Source: JAVBLP01 sp052034625 (GTDB lineage: Bacteria > Elusimicrobiota > Endomicrobiia > Endomicrobiales > Endomicrobiaceae). Taken from it: a stretch of 64,000 bases of DNA. Below are positions 44,682 to 53,295 of this stretch, piece after piece. The DNA lies in NCBI GenBank assembly GCA_052034625.1, contig JBPOII010000006.1, forward strand, positions 186,001 to 250,000. Reading direction: 5' to 3'. The notes under the pieces were generated by a model. The model ran no database searches. It was given only the letters and a program-made list of their open reading frames with translations, and was not told the origin of the DNA. How positions within the stretch are numbered: position 1 is the stretch's first letter; every line of letters starts with the position of its first letter. The translations under genes were made by a program, and so were the position numbers.

Positions 44682-44712
44682 ATATTATTTGCAAACTCTA
44701 CTTTTTAAACTG

Positions 44713-45921
44713 CTATTTCTTTTTATTTCTCATAAGAGCAGAAACCTTTGTAGGAAGACCGAAAAGATTTATAAATCCTTCGGCATCTTTCTGATTATAA
44801 ACTTCATCTTTATCAAATGTGGCTAATTCTTCCGAATATAATGAGAATTTTGCATCTCTCGCAACAGGAATAATATTGCCTTTATAAAGTTTAAGTTTAA
44901 TTGAACCGGTAACATATTTTTGAGTTTCATTTATAAAAGCATCTAAGGCTTCTCTTAACGGAGAAAACCATAGTCCGTAATAAGCTATTTCAGCATATTT
45001 GTGAGCAAGCCTCTGCTTAAATTGAAGAGTTTCACGGTCTAATGCAAGAGTTTCAAGTTCTTGATGAGCGGCATACAAAAGAGCTGCGGCAGGAGCTTCA
45101 TAAACTCCTCTTGATTTCATTCCTACAAGCCTGTTTTCTATCATATCAGTTCTGCCGATACCGTTTGCTCCGGCAATTTTATTAAGCTGTGAAACAAGAG
45201 CAACCGGCTCAGTTTTTTTCCCATTTATAGAAACCGGAATACCTTTGTCAAAGCCTATTGTCACATATGAAGGTTTATTAGGAGCTTTCATAGGAGAAAC
45301 TGTCATTTGGAACATCGACTCGTCATACTCTTTGTCCATTTCTTCAAGGATCCCGCCTTCATAAGAAATATGCCATAAATTCGCATCGGAAGAATATGGT
45401 TTTGCTTTTGTTACGGGAACAGGAATGCCTCTTTTCTTGGCATAATCTATTGCATCTTCTCTTGAACGCAGATCCCACTCTCTCCATGGAGCAATTATTT
45501 TAACATTCGGTATCAAAGCTTTAAAAGCAAGTTCAAATCTTACCTGATCATTGCCTTTACCGGTAGAGCCGTGGCATACAGCATCGGCCTTTTCTTTTTT
45601 AACTATTTCCGCGATCTTTTTTGCAATAACCGGTCTTGCAAGAGATGTACCTAAATAATATTTATTTTCATATAAAGCATCGGCTTTAACTGCAGGATAA
45701 ATATAATCCGTTACAAACTCTTTTTTCGCATCAATTATATATGCTTTTGATGCTCCTGTTCTTTTTGCTTTTGCATTTAAACCTTTAAGCTCTTTACCCT
45801 GCCCGACATCAACGCAGCATGCTATAACTTCACATTTATAGGTTTCTTTTATCCAAGAAAGGATAATCGATGTATCAAGCCCGCCCGAATAAGCTACTAC
45901 TACTTTTTTAATGTTTGCCAT
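44713..45921 (-). CDS. argG: Argininosuccinate synthase
   Basis: Condenses citrulline with aspartate using ATP. 402 residues; PP-loop AYSGGLDTSI at the N-terminus (residues 9-18), GSTGKGNDQVRFE (about 118-130) and the C-terminal KGVYEAPAA motif. The start overlaps the argD stop by 22 nt. Last gene of the arg operon, closed by the terminator at 44646-44681. Confidence 0.97.
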   Translation of the reverse strand: MANIKKVVVAYSGGLDTSIILSWIKETYKCEVIACCVDVGQGKELKGLNAKAKRTGASKAYIIDAKKEFVTDYIYPAVKADALYENKYYLGTSLARPVIAKKIAEIVKKEKADAVCHGSTGKGNDQVRFELAFKALIPNVKIIAPWREWDLRSREDAIDYAKKRGIPVPVTKAKPYSSDANLWHISYEGGILEEMDKEYDESMFQMTVSPMKAPNKPSYVTIGFDKGIPVSINGKKTEPVALVSQLNKIAGANGIGRTDMIENRLVGMKSRGVYEAPAAALLYAAHQELETLALDRETLQFKQRLAHKYAEIAYYGLWFSPLREALDAFINETQKYVTGSIKLKLYKGNIIPVARDAKFSLYSEELATFDKDEVYNQKDAEGFINLFGLPTKVSALMRNKKK

Positions 45922-47099
45922 TTTAATGCTTCCTCCAAAATTTTTATAGTAAAATCTATATCATTTTTTGTTATTGTTAAAGGCGGTAAAAGCCTTAAAA
46001 CCGTATTATGAGTACAATTTATTATCAAACCTTTACTTAAGCAATAAGAGACGATGTCCTTTCCTTCTATTTCAAGGTCAATTCCAATCATTAAACCTAT
46101 TCCTCTTATTTCTTTTATAATGGAATATTTTTTCTTTAATCCGGATAATTTTGAATTCAAATATTTAGATTTTTCAAAAACTCCTTTTAAAAAATTCCCA
46201 TCCATTTGTTTTAAAACAGATATAGCGGCGGCACATGATACGGGATTTCCGCCAAAAGTAGAACCGTGGTCGCCATAAGTGAATATTTCAGAACATTTTT
46301 TATTTGCTACCGTAGCACCCAAAGGAAGCCCGTTTGCAAGAGATTTTGCCAATGTAACGATATCAGGCTTTACTCCATAATGTTCAAAAGCATAAAATTT
46401 ACCTGTACGCCCCATGCCGCATTGTATTTCATCAAATATCAAAAGAATATTATTTTTATCACAAACTTCCCTAAGCTCTTTAAGGAATTTCTTATCTGCA
46501 GGAGTTATTCCGCCTTCTCCCTGTATAGGCTCTATTATTATCGCTGCAGTATTATCATTAACAAGCCTTTTTACGGATACAATATCATTTATCTTTGCAA
46601 ACACGAATTTTTCAGGTAAAGGCTTTAGATAATAGTGGAACTTTTCTTGTCCGGTAGCAGAAAGTGTCATTACCGTTCTGCCGTGGAAAGAATTATCAAA
46701 TGCTATTATTTCATAGCGGTTCCCTTTTTTTGAAGGATGCATATAGCCCCATTTCTTGGCAAGTTTTATAGCACATTCATTGGCCTCTGCTCCTGAATTG
46801 GATATGAAAACTTTTCCGCCGGTAAATGTTCTTTTTACAAGCTCAGCCCCGAACTCAATCTGCGGAGGTGCATAGTATAAATTGGAAACATGAGCAAAAG
46901 AATCTAACTGTTTCTTTGCCGCTTTAATCACTTTTTCATTACAATGCCCTAAATTACATACACTTATACCTGCAAAAAAATCAAGATATTTTTTGCCTTT
47001 TTCGTCCCAGATAAACTGGTTTTTTGCCTTTTTTATAATAAGGTCATTGCGTTTATATGTGTGCATGAAATATTTATTTTCAGTTTGTTTAATATTCAT
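45900..47099 (-). CDS. argD: Acetylornithine aminotransferase
   Basis: PLP enzyme converting acetylglutamate semialdehyde to acetylornithine (and often succinyl-DAP transamination in lysine synthesis). 399 residues; NSGAEANECAIKLAKKW (about 101), FDNSFHGRTVMTLSATGQ, LIFDEIQCGMGRTGK (about 220-234) and the PLP lysine in VTLAKSLANGLPLGA (about 250). Starts 5 nt before argB's stop. Because no dapC or argM is seen, it may serve both arginine and lysine pathways. Confidence 0.95.
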   Translation of the reverse strand: MNIKQTENKYFMHTYKRNDLIIKKAKNQFIWDEKGKKYLDFFAGISVCNLGHCNEKVIKAAKKQLDSFAHVSNLYYAPPQIEFGAELVKRTFTGGKVFISNSGAEANECAIKLAKKWGYMHPSKKGNRYEIIAFDNSFHGRTVMTLSATGQEKFHYYLKPLPEKFVFAKINDIVSVKRLVNDNTAAIIIEPIQGEGGITPADKKFLKELREVCDKNNILLIFDEIQCGMGRTGKFYAFEHYGVKPDIVTLAKSLANGLPLGATVANKKCSEIFTYGDHGSTFGGNPVSCAAAISVLKQMDGNFLKGVFEKSKYLNSKLSGLKKKYSIIKEIRGIGLMIGIDLEIEGKDIVSYCLSKGLIINCTHNTVLRLLPPLTITKNDIDFTIKILEEALKWQTLKK

Positions 47100-47103
47100 T
47101 TTC

Positions 47104-47856
47104 TTAACCCTTTTTTATTACAGTTCCTTTAATATTTTTAATGCCCTTAATTCCGTCGGCTATCCAAACTTCTTTTACGCCTTTTTTAACAGATTGGCCG
47201 CATCCTTTTATTTTCGGTATCATTCCGCCTGTTATCGTTTCATCTTTTATTAAAGCATCAATTTCTTTTATTTTAATTTCTTTTATTGTTTTTTTACTTT
47301 TATCCAGAACTCCGGCGACATCTGTCAAGAAAACAAGTTTGTCGGCTTTAAATGCAACAGCTATTGCCGTAGCAAGCGTATCGGCATTGATATTTAGAAC
47401 ATTGCCCTTTTCATCAGAAGCTACAGATGCTATTACAGGAAGAAAGCCGGATTTCATTAAAACTTCTATAAGCTTTTTATTGACTTTTACAGGCTCCCCT
47501 ACAAATCCCAAAGAGTTAATTCTCTTACATATAACACTTTTACCGTCTTTGCCCGATATTCCCACTGCATTTGCCCCGTTTTTTATAAGACCTGTAGTGA
47601 TATTTCTATTGACCTTGCCGCTTAAAGCCATTTCAACCATTTCTAAAGTTTTATCATCGGTAAATCTAAGACCGTTCACAAATTTGCTTTCTATGGCAAA
47701 CTTTTCAAGCAGTATTGCAATTTCAGGACCGCCGCCGTGTACAAGTATGATATTTTGTTTTTTAGAAATGCCGGCAAGCTCTTTAAGGAATTTTGACTGG
47801 GCTTTCGGATTCTTAGTTAAACTTCCCCCGAATTTCACTACTGTTAAAGCTTTCAT
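47104..47856 (-). CDS. argB: Acetylglutamate kinase
   Basis: Phosphorylates N-acetylglutamate. 250 residues of the amino-acid kinase fold: VKFGGS at residue 8, LVHGGGPEI (about 38), GLRFTDDKTLEMVEMALSGKVN (about 62-83), and VLNINADTLATAIA (about 155-168). Short form without the N-terminal extension used for arginine feedback in some ArgB proteins. Starts 4 nt inside the nuclease gene's stop. argC, argJ and argF are elsewhere. Confidence 0.97.
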   Translation of the reverse strand: MKALTVVKFGGSLTKNPKAQSKFLKELAGISKKQNIILVHGGGPEIAILLEKFAIESKFVNGLRFTDDKTLEMVEMALSGKVNRNITTGLIKNGANAVGISGKDGKSVICKRINSLGFVGEPVKVNKKLIEVLMKSGFLPVIASVASDEKGNVLNINADTLATAIAVAFKADKLVFLTDVAGVLDKSKKTIKEIKIKEIDALIKDETITGGMIPKIKGCGQSVKKGVKEVWIADGIKGIKNIKGTVIKKG

Positions 47857-48605
47857 TTTTGTTCTTCCTCTTCTTTATATTCCGAGAATTTACACTTCTT
47901 TTTAAAATCACAATTTTTACACTTTTCAGTAAGAGGATCAAAGTTCTCGGCTGTTATATTTTCCGCTGTTTCAAGAGCGGTATTTATTGCATCTGCTATC
48001 ATTTTTGGAGTTCTTTTTGTATAGATCTTTTTATTCGGCGACAAAAAATAAACTGATATCAAGTCAGGATTTAATGAAAATACATTTTTACAAGCATAGG
48101 CATAAAAGCTGAGCTGCAGATCATTGTCTACTTCTTCCTGAGACCAGGCTTTTATATGTGTCTTATAATCCATCACTTCATATTTTCCGTCAGGATGTTT
48201 GTCTATTCTGTCAATAATCCCGACAAATCTGTATTTACCTATATTTGCATCAAAAGATTTTTCTGTATACAGAATTTCTGTATTTGAATTCTTAAAAGAT
48301 TCAAAATAAACTTCAAACATATTTTTGCCGCGATGATAATATTCAAAACTCTGTTGCGGATCTGTAAAACCTTCATTTTTCCAGCTTTCATCATAGGCTT
48401 CAAGCAATTGTTCGAAATCCTTGCCTTGTTTTGAATGGTAAACTTCCAAAGTTTTATGAATAGTCTGACCGAAAACTATATCAGCATTCAAAGGTATATG
48501 TTTATTATCAACATAGATAAGCTTATATTTATACGGGCAAAATAAATAGGTGTTTATCCTGGAATAACTTATTTTAAAATCTTCTTTAGTAAAACCGAAA
48601 TTCAT
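47853..48605 (-). CDS. Cas4/AddB-like PD-(D/E)XK nuclease with a 4-cysteine cluster
   Basis: A 250-residue RecB-family nuclease. Motif order is right: SYSRINTYLFCPYKYKL (about 13-29, first Cys at 23), FGQTIHKTLEVYH (His50), IDRIDKHPDG (Asp132/135) and EVMDYKTH (Asp146-x-Lys148), then QLSFYAYA. Three more cysteines near the end (Cys229, Cys232, Cys238 in KCKNCDFKKKC) give the C...CxxCx5C spacing that binds a 4Fe-4S cluster in Cas4 and AddB. No cas or helicase gene is adjacent; it lies between rsmD and argB with 4-nt overlaps on both sides. It most likely has a house-keeping DNA-repair role that is not yet described in this context. Confidence 0.86.
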   Translation of the reverse strand: MNFGFTKEDFKISYSRINTYLFCPYKYKLIYVDNKHIPLNADIVFGQTIHKTLEVYHSKQGKDFEQLLEAYDESWKNEGFTDPQQSFEYYHRGKNMFEVYFESFKNSNTEILYTEKSFDANIGKYRFVGIIDRIDKHPDGKYEVMDYKTHIKAWSQEEVDNDLQLSFYAYACKNVFSLNPDLISVYFLSPNKKIYTKRTPKMIADAINTALETAENITAENFDPLTEKCKNCDFKKKCKFSEYKEEEEQK

Positions 48606-49174
48606 TTTGCCCGCCTATAAAAAGAAATTACCGTATCACCATACTTTTCTGTTCTAAACATCTCAAGTCCGGCGACATTTGCTACGGGCTCTTTAATATG
48701 TTTTTGCGCTATAACTATTGAATCTTCTTTTAAGATGTCGTATCTTACAATATTTTTCAAAGTGGGATGTGTAAGAGCTAATGCTTTTTTATCAGTATCT
48801 TTGTATGGAGGACCCAAAAATACTATATCATATTTACCGATAAGCATTTCAAAATCTTTAATTACATTACATTTTATTATTCTTGCTCTGTCATTATAAC
48901 CGAGCATTTCAATATTATGCTTGATAAGTTTTAAAGAAACAGGGCTGAGCTCTGCAAAAACGGCACTTTCAGCTCCTCTGGAAAGAGCTTCTATTCCAAC
49001 CTGTCCGACGCCTGCATACAGATCTATGAACTTTGAACCCGGAACCTTAAACTGAATGATATCAAAAATAGATTTTTTCATTCTGCCAAGCATAGGGCGG
49101 ATAGATAAATCATCTTGCGGTAAGGTTTTGAGAATTCTTCCGCGAGCCTCTCCTGCTAAAACTTTTAATGTCAC
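48602..49174 (-). CDS. rsmD: 16S rRNA (guanine966-N2)-methyltransferase-like protein (RsmD family)
   Basis: Methylates G966 of 16S rRNA in other bacteria. 190 residues; the N-terminus LKVLAGEARGRILKT is the RsmD signature, and DLYAGVGQVGIEALSRGA (about 51-68) is the SAM-binding motif I. The catalytic motif IV, normally Asp-Pro-Pro-Tyr/Phe, reads GPPY here (Gly121): one base change (GGT instead of GAT) away from the expected residue. Overlaps the downstream nuclease gene by 4 nt. Family assignment is secure; activity is less so because of the motif IV change. Confidence 0.88.
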   Translation of the reverse strand: MTLKVLAGEARGRILKTLPQDDLSIRPMLGRMKKSIFDIIQFKVPGSKFIDLYAGVGQVGIEALSRGAESAVFAELSPVSLKLIKHNIEMLGYNDRARIIKCNVIKDFEMLIGKYDIVFLGPPYKDTDKKALALTHPTLKNIVRYDILKEDSIVIAQKHIKEPVANVAGLEMFRTEKYGDTVISFYRRAK

Positions 49175-49177
49175 TTA

Positions 49178-49594
49178 TTATTCTCCAAAAACCTGTACAA
49201 AGACCTTTCTATTTCTTGGTCTATTGTCAAAATCTACTAAGATTATTTGCTGCCATGTGCCAAGCAGCAAAGATTTTGAAGTTATTGGAATAGTTTTGGA
49301 TGTGCCTACTATTGATGAGCGGATATGAGAAAAACCATTGCCGTCATGCCATTTTTCATCATGAGCATAATCTCCGTTCTCAGGAGCTATGATCTCTAAA
49401 GCTTTACGGAAATCGGCAACTAAGCCAGGCTCAAATTCAAGAGTTGCTATACCTGATGTTGAACTGGATACTGCAACTGTAACCAAGCCGTTATAAACCC
49501 CCGAGCGGGCAACAATGCGTTTAACATCATCTGTAATATCAAGGATATCGGTAAAACCTTTAGTATCTCGATTAATATACTCGGAGTAAATCAT
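49178..49594 (-). CDS. yjbQ: YjbQ/UPF0047-family protein
   Basis: A 138-residue protein of the YjbQ family (COG0432), linked to thiamine phosphate synthase-like activity in some bacteria. Start at 49594 (MIYSEYINRD) with an AAAGGA site; a TTG five codons earlier is ignored. Typical motifs are GLVTVAVSSSTSGIATLEFEP, HDGNGFSHIRSSIVG and LGTWQQIILVDFDNRPRNRKV. It is the first gene of the rsmD-nuclease-argB-argD-argG operon and begins 70 nt after the GC-rich element. Confidence 0.88.
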   Translation of the reverse strand: MIYSEYINRDTKGFTDILDITDDVKRIVARSGVYNGLVTVAVSSSTSGIATLEFEPGLVADFRKALEIIAPENGDYAHDEKWHDGNGFSHIRSSIVGTSKTIPITSKSLLLGTWQQIILVDFDNRPRNRKVFVQVFGE

Positions 49595-49662
49595 TGTATT
49601 TCCTTTCAACTTTGCTTGATTAAGATTTAGATTTATATTTAAATTCTTATGATTTTTAAATG

Positions 49663-49785
49663 TGGAGCTAAGGGGGATTGAACCCCTGTTCCGGGGCGCT
49701 CACGTCTCGCGCCCGCCGCAAGACATGTGCTCCTTATTCGTCGCACTGCGGCCCTCTTGCAGCAAGAGGTCGGCTTATTATTAAG
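49663..49785 (-). ncRNA. GC-rich element carrying a copy of the tRNA-Ala 3' end (candidate structured RNA)
   Basis: Read on the minus strand, the 3' end (49663-49688) is a 26-nt perfect copy of the last 26 nt of the neighbouring tRNA-Ala (T-arm plus the 3' acceptor strand, same discriminator A). The 95 nt before it are not tRNA-like but unusually GC-rich for this genome and contain hairpins: CCTCTTG-CTG-CAAGAGG (near 49763-49783), GGGCGC...GCGCCC (near 49695-49720) and a GGAGC that can pair with the terminal GCTCC. No 5' acceptor strand, D-arm or anticodon arm is present. The layout loosely resembles the 3' domain of tmRNA, but no tag ORF or 5' half is nearby. Boundaries and function are uncertain. 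Confidence 0.45.
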
Positions 49786-49820
49786 TACTTATATTCCAAA
49801 ACACCGCTAATTCTCTAATA

Positions 49821-49893
<73 letters not shown>

Positions 49894-49908
49894 TTAAAAT
49901 TGAAAATA

Positions 49909-49937
49909 AGTATATCTTATTATAGCAATATTGTCAA
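49909..49937 (-). promoter_or_regulatory. Promoter of tRNA-Ala
   Basis: On the minus strand, TTGACA (49932-49937), 17 nt, then TATACT (49909-49914), a near-consensus sigma-70 promoter. The -10 ends 16 nt before the tRNA. The GC-rich element and yjbQ lie downstream with no terminator between, so read-through is possible. Confidence 0.85.
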
Positions 49938-50003
49938 ACTGATTTTATCTGTAAAAATGAATAAGTTTTGCACTTCCTACACTTTTGCAAACAAATTACA
50001 AAT

Positions 50004-50039
50004 AAAAAAAGCAAAGACTTTTTTGTCTTTGCTTTTTTT
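50004..50039 (-). terminator. Rho-independent terminator after phoU
   Basis: A long stem (50004-50018 and 50025-50039; AAGCAAAGAC core) with a 6-nt loop and T run, 14 nt beyond the phoU stop. Ends the pst operon. Confidence 0.88.
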
Positions 50040-50053
50040 ATTTATATCTTATT

Positions 50054-50710
50054 TTATGCTGTTGTATTTTTATGTTTAAGCACAGTTCCTTCCGCCATAT
50101 ATATTACATCTTCGCATATATTTGTAGAAAGGTCAGCTATTCTTTCAAGATTGGAAGCTATATTTATAAGCTTCAATGCTGTTGCCGTGGATTTCGGATT
50201 TTTTTCAATTAAACCTGACAATTCATCTATTATTTGTGTTTTTAAAGTATCGATCTGACTGTCATTTTCTAAAACATTCTTAGCAAGTTCAATATCTTCA
50301 TTTACAAAAGATTTTATAGCATCTTCTATCATTTGAACTGTAAGAGAGTTCATTTTAGGCATATCTATAAAAGGTTTTATAAATGGGCGTGAAATCAAAA
50401 ATAATCCGTTTTGAGCAATATTTACGGCATGGTCTGCCATTCTTTCCAGATCATTGCTCATCTTTATTGCACTTATAACCACTCTTAGATTTTTCGCTAC
50501 CGGCTGATACTGTGCAATATAGCTTATACATATTTCATCAAAATCTATTTCATATTTATTGGCAACATGCTCATCATTGGATATAACATCATGCAATAAA
50601 ACCTCTTTCCTTTCTAAAATGCCTTCCATGCTTTTGATCACCATTTTCTCAACATGTTCGGCATAGTTAATAATTCCTTTTTTTAAGAAGACCGCTTTTT
50701 CACTAAACAT
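50054..50710 (-). CDS. phoU: Phosphate-specific transport system regulator PhoU
   Basis: A 218-residue all-helical protein with the tandem PhoU three-helix bundles: first bundle around the D-x-E-x-x-K-like helix ...DLERMADHAVNIAQNGL (about 115-135) and second around ...SNLERIADLSTNICEDVIYM (about 188-207). It links Pst transport to PhoR signalling. It is the last gene of the pst operon, closed by the terminator at 50004-50039, and lies 19 nt after pstB. Confidence 0.95.
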   Translation of the reverse strand: MFSEKAVFLKKGIINYAEHVEKMVIKSMEGILERKEVLLHDVISNDEHVANKYEIDFDEICISYIAQYQPVAKNLRVVISAIKMSNDLERMADHAVNIAQNGLFLISRPFIKPFIDMPKMNSLTVQMIEDAIKSFVNEDIELAKNVLENDSQIDTLKTQIIDELSGLIEKNPKSTATALKLINIASNLERIADLSTNICEDVIYMAEGTVLKHKNTTA

Positions 50711-50729
50711 TTTATTCCTCGCTTAAATA

Positions 50730-51497
50730 TTATCCAAATTTTCCTGATAAATATTCTTCTGTTTTTTTCTCTTTCGGTACGGTAAAAATTTTATCTGTCG
50801 GCGCAAACTCTATAAGTTCGCCGAGATACATAAAAGCAGTATAATCTGAAACTCTTGCCGCCTGCTGCATATTATGAGTAACAATTGCAATAGTATAATT
50901 TTCTCTTAATTGAAGGATCAACTCCTCAATTTTATTTGTTGATATCGGGTCAAGACTGGCACAAGGTTCGTCAAAAAGAATTACTTCAGGCGCAACGGCA
51001 AGACATCTTGCTATACAAAGTCTTTGCTGCTGTCCTCCGGAAAGTTTTAAAGCATTATCATGAAGTCTGTCTTTAACTTCATTCCACAATGCAGCTTTCT
51101 TAAGAGATTCTTCAACTATAGCTGCAATTTTCTTTTTATTTTTTTCTCCATTGATCTCAAGACCATATGATATATTTTGAAAAATTGTTTTAGGGAAAGG
51201 ATTCGGCTTTTGGAACACCATTCCTATTTTTCTTCTTATTCCTACAGTATCAACACTTTTATCTAAAATATTCTCGCCGTCAAAAATAATTTTACCCTCA
51301 ACTCTTGTATTGGGCACCAATTCATTCATTTTATTAAGCAATCTTATAAAAGTTGATTTACCGCAGCCTGAAGGACCTATAAATGCAGTAACTTTATTTT
51401 TATGAATATCAATACTCAGATCTTTTATAGCATGATGAGATCCATAGTAAAAATTGATATTTTCAGCTTTTATACTTATATTTTCGTCAGCTAACAT
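50730..51497 (-). CDS. pstB: Phosphate ABC transporter ATP-binding subunit
   Basis: 255 residues; Walker A GPSGCGKST (about 37-45), signature LSGGQQQRLCIARCLAV (about 150), Walker B VILFDEPCASLDP (about 168) and the switch His in IVTHNMQQAARVSD. The FIRLLNKMNELVPNTRVEGKI segment is typical of PstB. Overlaps pstA by 11 nt. Confidence 0.97.
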   Translation of the reverse strand: MLADENISIKAENINFYYGSHHAIKDLSIDIHKNKVTAFIGPSGCGKSTFIRLLNKMNELVPNTRVEGKIIFDGENILDKSVDTVGIRRKIGMVFQKPNPFPKTIFQNISYGLEINGEKNKKKIAAIVEESLKKAALWNEVKDRLHDNALKLSGGQQQRLCIARCLAVAPEVILFDEPCASLDPISTNKIEELILQLRENYTIAIVTHNMQQAARVSDYTAFMYLGELIEFAPTDKIFTVPKEKKTEEYLSGKFG

Positions 51498-52338
51498 ATG
51501 AACTCCTATATTTATTTCTTAATATTATCGCTATGGCGGATACAAGTAAAACTATAACTAAAAGTATCAAAGCACATCCATAAGCAATGATAACCTGCTG
51601 TTCCGGTCTTGTTCCTTCAGTCATAAGTGCATATATATGATATGGCAATGCCATAACTTCTGAAAAAATAGAATCGGGAAAACCTCTTTTATAAAATGTT
51701 GCCGCTGTAAAAAGAATAGGTGCTGTTTCTCCGGCCGCTCTTCCTATACTTAAAATAACTCCTGTCATTATTCCGGGGATCGATGCCGGTATAACAGTTT
51801 TTTTAATCGTCTGCCACTGTGTTGCTCCAAGAGCAAGAGAAGCTTCTCTAGTTGACATAGGAACTGCCATTAAAGCTTCTTGTGAAGCAGATATTATGCT
51901 GGGCAATATCAATATGCCCAAAGTTAAACTTCCTGATAGAATCGATACGCCAAAACCAAAAAATTTTACAAAGACCGCAAGTCCGAAAAGTCCGAAAACA
52001 ACTGAAGGAACTCCGGCAAGATTGTTTATACTCATTCTTATTATATTTACAATAAACCCTTTAGGGCTGTATTCATTAAGATATATAGCACATGCAAGTC
52101 CAAGCGGCAATGCAAATATAATTGCACCTAAAGTAAGATAAAAAGTTCCAAGTATTGCAGGTGCAACTCCGCCTGCCGTCATACCTTTTCTAGGAACTGA
52201 AGTTAAAAATTCCCAAGAAATTGCTCCCAATCCTCTTGAGGTTATAAAATAAACTATACTTATAAGAAATAATACGGTTATTATCATACTAAGGACCAAT
52301 AAAAAGAAACCGATTTTTTCAATAAATTTACTTTTCAT
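51487..52338 (-). CDS. pstA: Phosphate ABC transporter permease PstA
   Basis: 283 residues with six membrane spans. The permease motif is in EASLALGATQWQTIKKTVIPASIPGIMTG (about 165-193). The loop before it (ISASQEALMAVPMSTR) and the first periplasmic segment are PstA-like. Overlaps pstC by 4 nt and pstB by 11 nt. Confidence 0.95.
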   Translation of the reverse strand: MKSKFIEKIGFFLLVLSMIITVLFLISIVYFITSRGLGAISWEFLTSVPRKGMTAGGVAPAILGTFYLTLGAIIFALPLGLACAIYLNEYSPKGFIVNIIRMSINNLAGVPSVVFGLFGLAVFVKFFGFGVSILSGSLTLGILILPSIISASQEALMAVPMSTREASLALGATQWQTIKKTVIPASIPGIMTGVILSIGRAAGETAPILFTAATFYKRGFPDSIFSEVMALPYHIYALMTEGTRPEQQVIIAYGCALILLVIVLLVSAIAIILRNKYRSSYVS

Positions 52339-53219
52339 CTGTCTAATCCTAATTTTATTCTATACTTTCTGCTTATTATTTCAGCTATCACATTAAAAAC
52401 CAAAGTTATAAGAAAAAGTATTAATCCTATAGCAAAAAGCGAATGATAATGAATACTTCCCACCGCAGCTTCACCCATTTCAGCGGCAATAGTAGAAGTC
52501 ATCGGCCTTACCGGATCAAAAAATGATTTTGGAATGACCGCCGCACCGCCTGAAACCATAAGAACTGTCATTGTTTCACCGACAATTCTGCTCATACCTA
52601 AAATAACTGAAGTAGATATTCCTGATGCCGCAGCAGGTATTGTAACTTGTGTTAAAGTCTGCCATCTGTTCGCACCTAAAGCATATGAGGCTTCTTTAAA
52701 GCTTTTAGGAACAAAACTCAATGCATCTTCTGAAATACTTGCAACTGTCGGTATAGCCATAACTCCAAGTACAAGACTTGCAGTAAGAGCACATAATCCC
52801 GTAGGGATATTAAAAATTTTCTGTAATGCAGGTGCAACAACCAGCATACCGAAAAAACCATAAACTATGGAAGGTATAGCTGCAAGAATTTCTATAGCCG
52901 GCTTTAATATCTGTTTTTGTTTAAATGAAGCAAGTTCATTAATATATAAAGCTGTTCCTATACCTAAAGGCACACATACAACCATTGCCCCGACGGTAAC
53001 CCATAAAGAGCCCATTATAAGAGGAAGAATTCCAAACTCCGGCGGCTCATGAGTAGGATACCATTCTTTGCCGAATATAAAGTCAAATACTTTTATTTCA
53101 TAAATAACAGGAATACTCTCTTTGAATAAGACAACAACTATTCCTATCAAAAAAAGTAAAGAAGCAAACGCAAATAAAGTAAATAACAGTTTTATTGTTT
53201 TTTCTTTTATACTATACAT
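52335..53219 (-). CDS. pstC: Phosphate ABC transporter permease PstC
   Basis: 294 residues, six spans. The permease motif is EASYALGANRWQTLTQVTIPAAASGISTS (about 178-206), and the N-terminal region IFGKEWYPTHEPPEFGILPLIMGSL is typical of PstC. The gene begins 76 nt after the pstS stop, behind a terminator-like hairpin. Confidence 0.96.
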   Translation of the reverse strand: MYSIKEKTIKLLFTLFAFASLLFLIGIVVVLFKESIPVIYEIKVFDFIFGKEWYPTHEPPEFGILPLIMGSLWVTVGAMVVCVPLGIGTALYINELASFKQKQILKPAIEILAAIPSIVYGFFGMLVVAPALQKIFNIPTGLCALTASLVLGVMAIPTVASISEDALSFVPKSFKEASYALGANRWQTLTQVTIPAAASGISTSVILGMSRIVGETMTVLMVSGGAAVIPKSFFDPVRPMTSTIAAEMGEAAVGSIHYHSLFAIGLILFLITLVFNVIAEIISRKYRIKLGLDR

Positions 53220-53244
53220 TGAAAATCCATTGCCTTTACTAAAT

Positions 53245-53280
53245 ATAAGAAGGCGGCATAAAATATTACCGCCTTCTTAT
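53245..53280 (-). terminator. Partial terminator between pstS and pstC
   Basis: A 12-bp stem (53245-53256 and 53269-53280; ATAAGAAGGCGG) with a 12-nt loop, starting 16 nt after the pstS stop. It has a short T tail. In other bacteria such attenuators let pstS be made in excess over the pump; that role here is inferred. Confidence 0.7.
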
Positions 53281-53295
53281 ATAATATTTAACTTA

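Noticed and set aside
47141..47905. A 254-residue open frame on the plus strand opposite argB
   Set aside because: It is a shadow of argB on the other strand; composition is rich in Ser/Phe/Thr and Pro as expected from reversed coding, with no ribosome site or motif.
49663..49785. Calling the GC-rich element a complete tmRNA gene
   Set aside because: It has only the tmRNA-like 3' end. No 5' acceptor strand, no tag ORF ending ALAA and too short a length are present, so only a candidate RNA is reported.
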